Shown: positions 26,046 to 36,568, numbered from the stretch's first letter. The stretch is 64,000 bases of DNA from Bradyrhizobium sp. Rc3b (GCF_900114915.1 NZ_FOUS01000012.1:1-64000); one strand, 5' to 3'. Numbers and translations: made by a program. The notes: a model not told the origin generated them from the letters alone.

Positions 26046-27212
26046 ATGACAAAGCAACCCAACGCCAACATCCTCTGGTTCCTGCCGACCCACGGTGACG
26101 GCCGCTATCTCGGCACAGGCATCGGCGGCCGCGAGGTCAATTTCAACTATCTGCGCCAGATCGCGCAGGCCGCCGACCAGCTCGGCTATTTCGGCGTGCT
26201 GCTGCCGACCGGGCGCTCTTGCGAGGATTCCTGGATCGTCGCCTCGTCAGTTGCGCCGTTCACCGAACGGCTGCGCTATCTCGTCGCCGTCCGGCCCGGC
26301 CTGCAATCGCCTGGTGTCGCCGCGCGCATGACGGCGACGCTCGATCGCGTCACGGGCGGCCGGCTGCTCGTCAACGTCGTCACCGGCGGCGATCCCGTCG
26401 AGAACAAGGGCGACGGCATCTTCCTCGGCCATGACGAGCGCTACGAGTTCACCCGCGAGTTCCTCAACGTCTATAGCGATCTGCTCGCCGGCAAGACCGT
26501 CAATGTCGAGGGCAAGCACATCCATGTCGAGGGCGGCAAGCTGCTGTTTCCGCCGGTGCAGTCGCCGCGCCCGCCGCTCTATTTCGGCGGCTCGTCCGAT
26601 GCCGGCATCGACGTCGCCGTCGATACCGTCGACAAATATCTCACCTGGGGCGAGCCGCCGGCGCTGGTGGCCGAGAAGATCGCGAAGGTGCGGGAGGTCG
26701 CAAGCGCGCGCGGCCGCAAGCTGTCCTTCGGCATCCGCCTTCATGTCATTGTTCGCGAGACCAACGAGGAAGCCTGGCGTGCCGCGAACGAGCTGATCAA
26801 GCATGTCAGCGACGACACCATCGCGCTGGCGCAGAAGAATTTTGCCCGCATGGACTCCGTCGGCCAGCAGCGCATGGCGCAGCTTCACGGCGGCAAGCGC
26901 GACAAGCTCGAGATCGCACCGAACCTCTGGGCCGGCGTCGGCCTCGTGCGCGGCGGTGCCGGGACGGCGCTGGTCGGCGATGCCGAGACCGTCGCGGCCC
27001 GCATCAGGGAGTATCAGGACATCGGCATCGATACCTTCATCATGTCGGGCTACCCGCATCTGGAGGAGGCCTATCGCTTTGCCGAGCTGGTATTCCCGCT
27101 GCTCTCGCTCGAGCAGCCCTCCAACGTGACCAGGCTGCATTTCAACGGCGGTCCGTTCGGCGAGACGGTCGGCAGCGACTTCCGTCCGCAACATCGGGTG
27201 TCGCAGTCATGA
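26046..27212 (+). CDS. ssuD: FMNH2-dependent alkanesulfonate monooxygenase
   Basis: 388 residues, the normal SsuD length. It splits alkanesulfonates into aldehyde and sulfite using FMNH2 and oxygen, freeing sulfur in the cytoplasm. Family marks: NILWFLPTHGDGRYLG, GVLLPTGRSCEDSW with the conserved cysteine, VVTGGDPVENKGDG and SFGIRLHVIVRET, with active-site Arg and His. The stop overlaps the ssuC start (ATGA). FMNH2 would come from the flavin reductase at 28907. Confidence 0.96.
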   Translation: MTKQPNANILWFLPTHGDGRYLGTGIGGREVNFNYLRQIAQAADQLGYFGVLLPTGRSCEDSWIVASSVAPFTERLRYLVAVRPGLQSPGVAARMTATLDRVTGGRLLVNVVTGGDPVENKGDGIFLGHDERYEFTREFLNVYSDLLAGKTVNVEGKHIHVEGGKLLFPPVQSPRPPLYFGGSSDAGIDVAVDTVDKYLTWGEPPALVAEKIAKVREVASARGRKLSFGIRLHVIVRETNEEAWRAANELIKHVSDDTIALAQKNFARMDSVGQQRMAQLHGGKRDKLEIAPNLWAGVGLVRGGAGTALVGDAETVAARIREYQDIGIDTFIMSGYPHLEEAYRFAELVFPLLSLEQPSNVTRLHFNGGPFGETVGSDFRPQHRVSQS

Positions 27213-28015
27213 GCGTGATCGACAGCGTTTCGCTCCCGCGCAGCCTTCGTTTGCCGCGGATCGACGGCCTGATCCAGTGGATCGTGCCGCTCGCGATCAT
27301 CGCGATCTGGCAGGTCGCCAGCGTCACCGGCTTCGTGCCGACGCGGGTGCTGCCGGCCCCGAGCGACGTCCTGATGGCCGGCTGGAAGCTGCTGCTCTCC
27401 GGCGAGCTCGTCCGCAACATCTGGGTTTCGTTCTGGCGCGCTTCGATCGGCTTTTTGATCGGCGGCAGCATCGGCTTCGCCTTCGGACTCGCCAACGGCC
27501 TGTCGCAGCTCTCGGCAAAGCTCACCGACACCACGTTGCAGATGGTGCGCAACGTGCCGCATCTGGCGCTGATCCCGCTCGTCATCCTCTGGTTCGGCAT
27601 CGACGAGAGCGCAAAACTGTTCCTGGTGGCGCTGGGCGTGTTCTTCCCGATCTACCTCAACACGCTGCACGGCATCCGCACCGTCGATCCGCAGCTGATC
27701 GAGATGGGCCGCATCTACGGCATGACCGACGGCGAACTGTTCCGTCGCGTGATCTTCCCGGGTGCGCTGCCGTCGATCTTCGTCGGCATCCGCTTCGCGC
27801 TCGGCATCATGTGGCTGACGCTGATCGTCGCCGAGACCATCGCGGCCTCGTCGGGCCTCGGCTACATGGCGATGCAGGCGCGCGAGTTCATGCTGATCGA
27901 CGTCGTCGTGCTCTCGATCCTGATCTACGCCCTGCTCGGCAAGCTCGCCGACAGCGCATCCCGCGTGCTGGAGCGTTTGACGCTCTCCTGGCACCCCGCC
28001 TTCCAGAAACGTTGA
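27209..28015 (+). CDS. ssuC: Alkanesulfonate ABC transporter permease
   Basis: 268 residues with six predicted membrane segments. The EAA loop that docks the ATPase reads GRIYGMTDGELFRRVIFPGALPSIFVGIR. WLTLIVAETIAASSGLGYMA is typical of the SsuC/TauC permeases. Start overlaps the ssuD stop by four bases. Works with SsuA and SsuB. Confidence 0.95.
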   Translation: MSVIDSVSLPRSLRLPRIDGLIQWIVPLAIIAIWQVASVTGFVPTRVLPAPSDVLMAGWKLLLSGELVRNIWVSFWRASIGFLIGGSIGFAFGLANGLSQLSAKLTDTTLQMVRNVPHLALIPLVILWFGIDESAKLFLVALGVFFPIYLNTLHGIRTVDPQLIEMGRIYGMTDGELFRRVIFPGALPSIFVGIRFALGIMWLTLIVAETIAASSGLGYMAMQAREFMLIDVVVLSILIYALLGKLADSASRVLERLTLSWHPAFQKR

Positions 28016-28032
28016 GACATACTGGGAATCAC

Positions 28033-28874
28033 ATGCAGACAGCCGTTCGTACGTCCCTTCCCGAAACCGAGCTCGCCAGCCGCGTCAATTTTGCGCCTCA
28101 CGCCCGCATAGTGCGCGAGGTGCAGACCAGCGGCCTGCCGCTCAGCATCCGGGGCTTGCGCAAATCCTTCGGCAGCAACGAGGTGCTGCGCGGTATCGAT
28201 TTGCACATCCCCGCCGGCCAGTTCGTCGCCATCGTGGGAAAAAGCGGTTGCGGCAAGAGCACGCTGCTGCGCTTGATCGCGGGCCTCGACAAGATCGATG
28301 CCGGCAGCATCAGCTTCGGCCAGGACACTCAACCAAAAGACATTCAGCCTGAGGACATCCGCGTGATGTTCCAGGAGCCGCGGCTGTTGCCCTGGGCCCG
28401 CGTGCTGGGCAATGTCGAGGTCGGTCTCGGCCGCGATCGCACTTCCGCCGATGCGCACGCGCGCGCCGAGAAGGCGCTGGCCGAGGTTGGTCTCGCCGAC
28501 AAGCGCGACCAGTGGCCCTCGGTGCTGTCGGGCGGACAGAAGCAGCGCGTCGCGCTCGGCCGCGCGCTGGTCTCGAGTCCCCGCGTGCTGGCCTTCGACG
28601 AGCCGCTCGGCGCGCTGGATGCTCTGACCCGGATCTCGATGCAGCGCCTTTTGGAGCGCGTCTGGCGCGATCAGGGCTTTACCGCGATTTTGGTGACCCA
28701 TGACGTCGCCGAAGCCGTGGCGCTGGCGGACCGGGTGCTGGTGATCGAAGAGGGCGCATCGCTCATGATGTCGTGGTTCACGCGGGCCGGCCGCGCCAGC
28801 GCGGCTCGGCCGAGCTTGCGGGTCTGGAAGGCTCGATCCTGAGCCACCTGTTGTCGGCGGACGATCGTACCTAA
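28033..28874 (+). pseudogene. ssuB: Alkanesulfonate ABC transporter ATP-binding protein, frameshifted near the 3' end
   Basis: The reading frame from 28033 gives Walker A IVGKSGCGKSTLLR, Q-loop VMFQEPRLLPW, signature LSGGQKQRVALGRAL, Walker B VLAFDEPLGALD and the H-loop TILVTHDVAEA, so the ATPase core is whole. After VLVIEEG the frame turns unusual and stops at 28842. Read one base over from 28755, the DNA gives RIAHDVVVHAGRPRQRGSA, then ELAGLEGSILSHLL and a TAA at 28872-28874, which is the SsuB-type C-terminus. One base seems missing near 28754. The truncated product may still work, since only the tail is changed; a sequencing error is also possible. Confidence 0.8.
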
Positions 28875-28906
28875 ATACAAGGGAACCCCACCTCGGGGAC
28901 CATGCC

Positions 28907-29488
28907 ATGAATGTAGTACCCCGCGATCTCATGACTGAAATCCCCGTCTCGTCCGCCGATTTCCGCGGCGCCATGCGCCATCTCACCGGTGGCGTCAGCG
29001 TCATCACGGCCGGGCGGGGCAAGGACGTCACCGGCATGACGGTGACCTCGGTCACCTCGCTGTCGGTCGAGCCGCCGACGCTGCTGGTCAGCATCAACCG
29101 CGATGCCTCCTCCTTCCCCTTGATCCGGCGGCACAGCGCCTTCGGGGTGAATATCCTCAATGCCGACCAGCTCGATGTCGCCGAACGCTTTGCCGGCAAG
29201 GGCGGGCTGAAGGGCGCCGATCGTTTCAAAGGTGCCAAATGGGTGACGGCGGTCTCGGGCGTTCCGCTGCTCGTCGGCGCGCTGTCGGCCTTCGATTGCG
29301 AGGTTGAGGAGATCGTGGAACGCCATTCGCACGGCATCGTCATCGGCCGTGTCAGGGACATCAGGAGCTCGGCGCGGACTGCGGCGCTTGCCTATTGGCA
29401 CGGCCAGTACGTGGCGGTCGACCAGGACGAGGACGCCGCGAGGCTCGCGGAAGTGAGCGTTCCCGCGCACGGCCGGCGCGGCCTTTGA
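28907..29488 (+). CDS. Flavin reductase family protein
   Basis: 193 residues of the flavin_red fold: FRGAMRHLTGGVSVITA, VTGMTVTSVTSLSVEPPTLLVSI, and HSHGIVIGRVRDIR. Such enzymes reduce FMN with NAD(P)H and hand FMNH2 to a monooxygenase. Placed 32 bases after the restored ssuB end, it probably takes the part of SsuE here, though it belongs to a different family from E. coli SsuE. The start may be 28907 or an ATG at 28931. Confidence 0.88.
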   Translation: MNVVPRDLMTEIPVSSADFRGAMRHLTGGVSVITAGRGKDVTGMTVTSVTSLSVEPPTLLVSINRDASSFPLIRRHSAFGVNILNADQLDVAERFAGKGGLKGADRFKGAKWVTAVSGVPLLVGALSAFDCEVEEIVERHSHGIVIGRVRDIRSSARTAALAYWHGQYVAVDQDEDAARLAEVSVPAHGRRGL

Positions 29489-29582
29489 TCGCGCGGGCCG
29501 GGGGGCCGGAAAGCTGGCCTTTTCCCCGTCATCGCTCTAGAAGCGCCTGAGCCTCCCGCCGGGACGGCAATGGAGCGGATCG

Positions 29583-29741
29583 ATGAAGCGCGTCGCGACC
29601 TGGGCGTTCTATGCCATCGGTGCGCTGGCGATTGCCTATCTCGCGCTCTACGCCTACGCGATGTTCTCGGGCCAGCCCGTGATCATCCCCGGCGATCCCA
29701 TCCACATCTTCCGCAAGCCGGACGCGCCGAGTTATTCGTAG
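29583..29741 (+). CDS. Small single-pass membrane protein
   Basis: A 52-residue reading frame: MKRVATWAFYAIGALAIAY leads into a single membrane helix, then a polar tail with PVIIPGDPIHIFRKPD. GGAG lies seven bases before the ATG. The clean helix and good ribosome site argue for a real gene. Function unknown. Confidence 0.6.
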   Translation: MKRVATWAFYAIGALAIAYLALYAYAMFSGQPVIIPGDPIHIFRKPDAPSYS

Positions 29742-29757
29742 GCGAACGCGCGCGGTC

Positions 29758-29842
29758 CCGTAGGGTAGCGTGCCCACGACTTCCATCCAGCGCAGGCAAA
29801 TCGTGGGCACGGCGCACGTGCGCCTTTGCCCACCCTACGGCA
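29758..29842. repeat. Decayed copy of the 11263-11394 inverted repeat
   Basis: The right arm GCGCCTTTGCCCACCCTACGG is intact as in the first copy. The left arm keeps CCGTAGGGT but has lost the middle. Inner arms GCGTGCCCACGA and TCGTGGGCACGGCGC pair as well. Confidence 0.65.
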
Positions 29843-29849
29843 CCTGCCT

Positions 29850-30998
29850 TCACCCCCGCAAAATCGCCAGCGCCAGCGCCTGCGCGCGCGGCACGATGCT
29901 GTCGATATCGAGATATTCCTCCGGCGTGTGCGCGAGCCCGCCGACCGGGCCCAGGCCGCAGATCGTCGGCGTACCGACCGCGGCGGTGAAACCGGAATCG
30001 GCGCAGCCTCCGGAGAACTCGCCCTGCAGCGTGGTGAGGCCGACCTCTCTTGCTGCGGCCTGATAGTTTTCGAACAGCGCCCTTGAATCCGCGCTCTGCA
30101 CCACCGGCACGAACTCGCCCTTGATGGTCAGCGTCGCACGCGTGCCCGGCACGTAAGATTTCGCGACGATGGTCTGGATCGCGTCCATCACCCGGGCACG
30201 ATCGGCCGGATCGACATAGCGCAGGTCGATCTGGCCCTCGGCGTAAGGCGCCGTGGTGTTGACGGACTGTCCACCCGAGACCAGGCCGACATTGAGCGTG
30301 ATGCCCTTGTCGAGATCGGTCAGCGCGTGAATCTGCACGATCTTGTGCGCGAGCTCGCCGATCGCGCTGACGCCGGCGGCGAAATTGGCGCCGGAATGCG
30401 CGGCTTTGCCGGTGATGCCGAGATGCATGAAGATGCCGCCCTTGCGCCCCGTCACGACGTTGCCGGTGGGGCGGCCCGGCTCGGAATTGAACACGGCACG
30501 GGCGGAGCGGCCTTCGCGCTCGATCACGGGCCGGGAGGAGGGCGAGCCGATCTCCTCGTCCGAGGTGATCAGCAGCTTGATCGGATGCGGGTTGCCGCCG
30601 AATTTGTGGAAGGCGGTGGCGACGAAGATGTTCATCACGACGCCGGACTTCATGTCGGCGACGCCGGGCCCATAGGCGCGGCCGTCCCTGATCGTGAACG
30701 GGCGCCGCTCAGCTTCGCCCTTGCCGAACACGGTGTCGCGATGGCCCATCAACAGCACTGGCTTCTCGTTGCTGCCGGGTTTTGAGACGTCGGCATGGAT
30801 GGCGTCGCCGAAGCTGGCATTGGCCTCGCGCCGGAACGGAATGCCGTGCTCGGCAAAATGCCGCTCGAACCGCGCACCGACCGCATCGACGCCTTCCTTG
30901 TCATAGGACCCGGAATCGATGTTCACGACATCGCGCAGCAGATCGATCATCGCCTGCCGCTGCGATGCCAGCCAGTCCGTGATTTGAGCTTGAGACAT
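29850..30998 (-). CDS. M20-family metallopeptidase (carboxypeptidase G2-like)
   Basis: 382 residues. Zinc ligands lie in LLMGHRDTVFGKG, GPGVADMKSGV, ITSDEEIGSP (with the catalytic Glu) and GGLAHTPEEY. ITGKAAHSG marks the dimerisation domain. The closest familiar type is glutamate carboxypeptidase/CPG2. I start at 30998 (MSQAQITDW), where GGAG precedes the ATG by six bases, rather than eight codons upstream. No signal peptide, so probably cytoplasmic. Substrate unknown. Confidence 0.9.
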   Translation of the reverse strand: MSQAQITDWLASQRQAMIDLLRDVVNIDSGSYDKEGVDAVGARFERHFAEHGIPFRREANASFGDAIHADVSKPGSNEKPVLLMGHRDTVFGKGEAERRPFTIRDGRAYGPGVADMKSGVVMNIFVATAFHKFGGNPHPIKLLITSDEEIGSPSSRPVIEREGRSARAVFNSEPGRPTGNVVTGRKGGIFMHLGITGKAAHSGANFAAGVSAIGELAHKIVQIHALTDLDKGITLNVGLVSGGQSVNTTAPYAEGQIDLRYVDPADRARVMDAIQTIVAKSYVPGTRATLTIKGEFVPVVQSADSRALFENYQAAAREVGLTTLQGEFSGGCADSGFTAAVGTPTICGLGPVGGLAHTPEEYLDIDSIVPRAQALALAILRG

Positions 30999-31090
30999 GG
31001 AGTTCTCCGCGTTGGTTTTCATGCGGGTTATAGGGCGTTGCGCCGGCGCGACCTAGTCGGAGAATGCGATGCCGCCATGTCCACCGCCGT

Positions 31091-31112
31091 CGTCCCTGCG
31101 AACGCAGGGACG
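31091..31112. repeat. Hairpin CGTCCCTGCG/CGCAGGGACG
   Basis: A perfect 10-base stem with a two-base loop, of the same family as the hairpin at 37071-37090. It lies between the M20 gene and flbD. Confidence 0.55.
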
Positions 31113-31147
31113 ATAGCGGGAGCGCGGTGGGTTCGGTGCACAAACAA

Positions 31148-31174
31148 GAATGCCCGGGACCAGCCCGGGCATTC
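31148..31174. terminator. Hairpin downstream of flbD
   Basis: A perfect 11-base stem, GAATGCCCGGG and CCCGGGCATTC, with loop ACCAG. It is 31 bases after the flbD stop on the minus strand. No T-run follows, so it may be a weak terminator or an mRNA 3' stabiliser. Confidence 0.5.
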
Positions 31175-31204
31175 GCGATTATCTCAACCAGAGTGGGCGC
31201 CGCC

Positions 31205-32590
<1,386 letters not shown>

Positions 32591-32623
32591 GTCAGTCTCC
32601 TGTCCGTCTGGTCGCGCGCGCTA

Positions 32624-32974
32624 TCAGCTGCGTTCGGTCTTGATGATTTCGGTCATGGTCACGCCGAGCTTGTCCTCGACCAGGACGACTTCGCCGCGGG
32701 CGACCAGCTTGTTGTTGACGTAGATGTCGATGGCCTCGCCGACGCGGCGGTCGAGCTCGAGCACGGTGCCGGGTCCGAGCTTCAACAGCTCGCTGACGTC
32801 CATCTTCGAGCGGCCGAGCACGGCCGAGACCTGCACGGGAACGTCGAACACCGCCTCGAGGTCGGCGGCGGCGCGCGCCGCATATTCGTCCTCGTTGTAG
32901 CCGACGTCCGTGCCGGTGGGCGGCATCGGGCCGTTGAGATCGGGCAGCGGGACCTGTCCGTCGGTGTCGCTCAT
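32624..32974 (-). CDS. fliN: Flagellar motor switch protein FliN
   Basis: 116 residues. The C-terminal SpoA domain is clear: VPVQVSAVLGRSKMDVSELLKLGPGTVLELD, then VARGEVVLVEDKLGVTMTEI. FliN forms the base of the C-ring and binds FliH. It starts three bases after the fliH stop. Confidence 0.96.
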   Translation of the reverse strand: MSDTDGQVPLPDLNGPMPPTGTDVGYNEDEYAARAAADLEAVFDVPVQVSAVLGRSKMDVSELLKLGPGTVLELDRRVGEAIDIYVNNKLVARGEVVLVEDKLGVTMTEIIKTERS

Positions 32975-32977
32975 GGC

Positions 32978-33601
32978 TTAGCTCCCCCTGCGGGACGCGA
33001 CATAGCGTCCAACCATTTCGTCGATCTTGGCCGCGATGGCGCCGCGCTCCAGCACGACGCCGCCATCGGCCCATTCGATCCGGCAGTCGCCGGTCGCAAT
33101 CTCCGGCTCGGCCAGGATCACCAGCCGTCCTTCGAAGCCGCTTTGCTTGGCGAGCCGCTCGATCTTATCGCGTGCGCTGTCGTAGAGCGCGTCGTTGATG
33201 CGGACCACCAGATGCGGCGTCGCGACCAGATGCGAGAAGCAGTCCTTGACCAGTGCGACGATCTCGCCGAGCGGCTCGGCGGCGACCAGGTCGGCGCACA
33301 GCTTGCGCGCGACCGCCACCGCGACGTCGACCGCCTCGGTTTCCATCTTGGATTCGATGTTGCCGATGCCGGATGCGATGCCGCGGATGCCGATATTGAT
33401 CTCTTCCATGGCAAGCGCGACGCGGCGGTCGCTCTCGGCCTTGGCCTCCTGCTGGCCGGCGGCAAAGCCGTCCTGATAGGCGCGCGCCTCGGCTTCCGCT
33501 ACCTTCTGGGCGATCTCCGCGGCGGTCGCGGCCTTCTCGCGCGTCGTCCGCTCGGGCGCCGCGAAGTCGGTATCGAACAGGAATTTTGCCGGAGCGGCCA
33601 T
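32978..33601 (-). CDS. fliH: Flagellar assembly protein FliH
   Basis: 207 residues: an N-terminal part (FLFDTDFAAPE), a helical stretch rich in Ala and Glu (ATAAEIAQKVAEAEARAYQDGFAAGQ, split here in two), and a C-terminal domain ending VVLERGAIAAKIDEMV. FliH regulates the export ATPase FliI and ties it to FliN. The gene starts at 33601 and shares one base with the fliG stop. The family call rests on position plus sequence type. Confidence 0.85.
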   Translation of the reverse strand: MAAPAKFLFDTDFAAPERTTREKAATAAEIAQKVAEAEARAYQDGFAAGQQEAKAESDRRVALAMEEINIGIRGIASGIGNIESKMETEAVDVAVAVARKLCADLVAAEPLGEIVALVKDCFSHLVATPHLVVRINDALYDSARDKIERLAKQSGFEGRLVILAEPEIATGDCRIEWADGGVVLERGAIAAKIDEMVGRYVASRRGS

Positions 33602-34692
33602 CAATACACCAGCTCGTCGTCGGCGCGGTTCTTGGTCAGCATGATCTCGCCCTTGGCAGCGAGGTCCTTGGCGAGGTTGACCAGCAGCGCCTGGGCCTCG
33701 TCGACGTCGCGCAGCCGGACCGGGCCCATTGCCGCCATGTCGTCCTGGAGCATCTTGGCCGCGCGCGATGACATGTTGCCGAAGAAGAAGTTGCGGACGT
33801 CCTCGTTGGCGCTCTTGAGTGCGACGCCGAGCTTGTCCTTGTCGACGTTGCGCATCAGCGTCTGGGCCGAACCGGAATCCAGCTTCACGAGGTCGTCGAA
33901 GGTGAACATCAGCGCCTTGATGCGCTCGGCCGATTCGCGGTTGTCCTCTTCCAGCGAGGTGATGAAGCGGGTCTCGGTCTGCCGGTCGAAATTGTTGAAG
34001 ATTTCCGCCATCACCTCGTGGGCGTCGCGGCGGCGGGTCTGCGACAGGTTGGACATGAATTCGGTGCGCAGGGTCTTCTCCACGCTCTCGATCACCTCCT
34101 TCTGCACCGCTTCCATCTTCAGCATGCGATTGACGACGTCGAGCGCAAGCTCCTCGGGGAAGATGCCGAGCACGCGGGCGGCGTGCTCCGGCTTCAGCTT
34201 CGACAGCACCACCGCGATGGTCTGCGGATATTCGTTCTTGAGATAGTTGGCGAGCACCTCTTCCTGCACGTTGGAGAGCTTCTCCCACATGTTGCGCCCC
34301 GCGGGGCCGCGGATCTCGTCCATGATGCCGTTGACGCGCTCCGGCGGCAGGTATTGCTGCAGCAGCCGTTCGGTGGCGTCGAAATTGCCCATCAGCGCGC
34401 CCGATGCCGACATGCGCGAGACGAATTCCAGCAACATGTCCTCGACCGTGTCAACCTCGACGGTGCCGAGCGTCGACATCTCCAGCGAAAGCTGGCGCAC
34501 TTCGTCGTCGTCGAGCATCGACCAGATCTTGCCGCCATACTGCTCGCCCAGCGCGAGCATCAGGATCGCGGCGCGCTTGGGTCCCGTCACCGCCTCGGTC
34601 TGGGCGCCGGCGCGGTTGCCGGCACGCTGGCCGAGCGTGGAGATCACGCTGGTGATGTCGTTCGAGTTGGCGTTTTGCAGACTGGCGGCCAT
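33601..34692 (-). CDS. fliG: Flagellar motor switch protein FliG
   Basis: 363 residues. Marks of FliG: LMLALGEQYGGKIWSML, LSLEMSTLGTVE, HPQTIAVVLSKLKPEHAA-type helix (here YPQTIAVVLSKLKPEHAARV), MFTFDDLVKLD with the charged torque face, and MSSRAAKMLQDDM. It sits between the MS ring and the C-ring and takes the torque. Frame opens 73 bases after the fliF stop, across a 14-base tandem repeat. Confidence 0.97.
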   Translation of the reverse strand: MAASLQNANSNDITSVISTLGQRAGNRAGAQTEAVTGPKRAAILMLALGEQYGGKIWSMLDDDEVRQLSLEMSTLGTVEVDTVEDMLLEFVSRMSASGALMGNFDATERLLQQYLPPERVNGIMDEIRGPAGRNMWEKLSNVQEEVLANYLKNEYPQTIAVVLSKLKPEHAARVLGIFPEELALDVVNRMLKMEAVQKEVIESVEKTLRTEFMSNLSQTRRRDAHEVMAEIFNNFDRQTETRFITSLEEDNRESAERIKALMFTFDDLVKLDSGSAQTLMRNVDKDKLGVALKSANEDVRNFFFGNMSSRAAKMLQDDMAAMGPVRLRDVDEAQALLVNLAKDLAAKGEIMLTKNRADDELVY

Positions 34693-34717
34693 GTCAGATC
34701 ACTTCTTGATTCACTTG

Positions 34718-34773
34718 CTAGGACTACTTGGCTAGGACTACTTGGCTGGGATTACTTGACTGGGATCACTTGG
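34718..34773. repeat. Tandem repeat, 14-base unit, at the fliF-fliG junction
   Basis: On the coding (minus) strand there are four 14-base units: CCAAGTGATCCCAG, TCAAGTAATCCCAG, CCAAGTAGTCCTAG, CCAAGTAGTCCTAG, then a fifth fragment CAAGTGA. The first unit contains the fliF stop codon, so the array seems to be copies of the 3' end of fliF. Each unit brings another AAG-stop. Confidence 0.85.
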
Positions 34774-36376
34774 CTGGTTCGGTCAGCCACTGGCGGATGA
34801 TGGCGACGGTTTCGTTGGGGTTGCGCTCGGCGAGCTCGCCGACGCGATGAACGGACTGGGCGTGGACCTGGCCCTGGATGGTGGCGACGTCGATCGCGCT
34901 GGCGGTACCGCTCGGCAGCAGTGCCTGGCCGGCCGGCGCGCTCTCTTCCGAGGCCGCCGGGCCGGCAAGAACGCCGGAGATGGCGGCGGCGACTTCGTCG
35001 GAGGCCAGGATGCGCTTGACCAGCGGGCGGATCACCAGGAACAGCACGATCAGGCCGAGCAGCATCATCACGCCGAGCTCGACGAAGTACATGACGTCGT
35101 CCTTGGTGAACTGGAGCATGCCGAGGAAGCCGCCGGGCTCGCCGATCGGGGCAGTGGAGGGCGCATCCGCAAAGCGCAGATTGACGACCTCGACCTGGTC
35201 GCCGCGCTTTTGGTCGAAGCCGATCGCCGAGCGCACCAGCGTGGCGATGCGGTCGAGCTGCTCCTTGGTACGGTCCTGGTAAGCCAGCTCGCCCTTGTCG
35301 TTCTTGGAATAGATGCCGTCGACCAGCACCGCGACCGAGATGCGGTTGACCCGGCCGGCCTCGGTCACTTCGGTCTTGGTGGTGCGGGAGATCTCGTAAT
35401 TGTTGGTCTCTTCGGACTTCTTGCTCTGGTCCTTGGCCGCGACGCCGTTGTTCTGCTGGTTGCCGGGCAGCTCGTTGTTGACGGTGACCTGGCCGTTGTT
35501 GTCGGCGGTCATGCTCTGCTCTTCGCGGGTCTGGCTCGAGCGCAGCACGCGGCCCTCGGGGTCGAACTTGTCCGAGGTCTGGGTGATCTTGTTGAAGTCG
35601 AAATCGGCGGAGAGCTGGACGCGGGCGCGGCCCGAGCCGACCACAGAGGAGACGATGTCCTCGACCTGCTTGCGCATCCGCTTCTCGAAGGAGATGCGGC
35701 GCTCGTCGCCGACCGCCTGCTCAGGATCGGTGGCGGCGCCGTCGGCAAGCAGCTGGCCGGCCTCGTCGACGATCGAGACGCGCTGCGGCTTCAGCCCGTT
35801 GACGGCGGAAGCGACGAGGTGGCGGATGGCGCGGATCTGCTGGGCTTCCAGCGAGCCGCGGACGCGGACCACGATCGAGGCCGACGGCTCCGGCGCCTCG
35901 CGCGCAAACAGCGGGCGCTCGGGTAGCACCAGATGGACGCGGGCGGCCTGGATGCGGTCGATGGCGCGGATGGTGCGGGCGAGCTCGCCTTCCAGCGCGC
36001 GGAGGTGATTGATGTTCTGGACGAAGGAGGTGGTGCCGAGCGCGTCCGACTTGTCGAACACCTCGTAGCCGACGCCGCCGCCCTTGGGCAGGCCGCCCTC
36101 GGCGAGCTTCATCCGCAGGCGGGTGACCTTGTCCTTGGGCACCATGATGATGCTGCCCTCGTTGCGGATCTCGAACTGGATGCCCTGGCGCTCCAGGTCC
36201 TTGATAATGCCGGAGGAATCCTCGACGCTGAGGTCGGTGAACAGCGTCGTCATCTGCGGCGTGGTGACGCGCATGATGACGAACGCGAAAAAGCCGATGA
36301 GCGCGGCGGTGACCGCGATCATCGCCCCGAACCGGGCGGCGCCGATACTCTTCAAAAAGTCCGCAAGACCTTGCAA
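34766..36376 (-). CDS. fliF: Flagellar MS-ring protein FliF
   Basis: 536 residues, the usual length. The N-terminal helix is AAMIAVTAALIGFFAFVIMRV-like (GAMIAVTAALIGFFAF). The ring-building motif region has NEGSIIMVPKDKVTRLRMKLAEGGLPKG in two parts, with VARAVHLVLPERPLFAR-like YscJ motif (IQAARVHLVLPERPLFAR). A second membrane helix is near residues 430-450 (FVELGVMMLLGLIVLFLVI), followed by the FliG-binding tail. First gene of fliF-G-H-N-flbD. Confidence 0.96.
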   Translation of the reverse strand: MQGLADFLKSIGAARFGAMIAVTAALIGFFAFVIMRVTTPQMTTLFTDLSVEDSSGIIKDLERQGIQFEIRNEGSIIMVPKDKVTRLRMKLAEGGLPKGGGVGYEVFDKSDALGTTSFVQNINHLRALEGELARTIRAIDRIQAARVHLVLPERPLFAREAPEPSASIVVRVRGSLEAQQIRAIRHLVASAVNGLKPQRVSIVDEAGQLLADGAATDPEQAVGDERRISFEKRMRKQVEDIVSSVVGSGRARVQLSADFDFNKITQTSDKFDPEGRVLRSSQTREEQSMTADNNGQVTVNNELPGNQQNNGVAAKDQSKKSEETNNYEISRTTKTEVTEAGRVNRISVAVLVDGIYSKNDKGELAYQDRTKEQLDRIATLVRSAIGFDQKRGDQVEVVNLRFADAPSTAPIGEPGGFLGMLQFTKDDVMYFVELGVMMLLGLIVLFLVIRPLVKRILASDEVAAAISGVLAGPAASEESAPAGQALLPSGTASAIDVATIQGQVHAQSVHRVGELAERNPNETVAIIRQWLTEPAK

Positions 36377-36510
36377 GCAACCGCCCCAACAGATTCGGCC
36401 GCTTTCACCGGAAAGGCCGACTGGGCAATTATTGCCTAGGTGATGGTTTCGATATGGTTAACGAAGGTTAAGAGGTCGGACAAAAGTCGCGCAAAGGGCG
36501 GATATGAAAA

Positions 36511-36540
36511 AAATCGGCCTCGCAGGGCGAGGCCGATTTT
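36511..36540. terminator. Rho-independent terminator of sciP
   Basis: A 13-base stem AAATCGGCCTCGC / GCGAGGCCGATTT with a three-base loop, flanked by A-runs and T-runs on both sides. It follows sciP on the minus strand by about 30 bases and precedes fliF, so it separates the two. Confidence 0.8.
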
Positions 36541-36568
36541 CGTCAAAAGCCGCAGATTTCCGGATCGC

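Noticed and set aside
28743..28842. Reading the odd ssuB tail as a real new C-terminus
   Set aside because: The other frame restores a family-like tail, so a frameshift is the simpler view.
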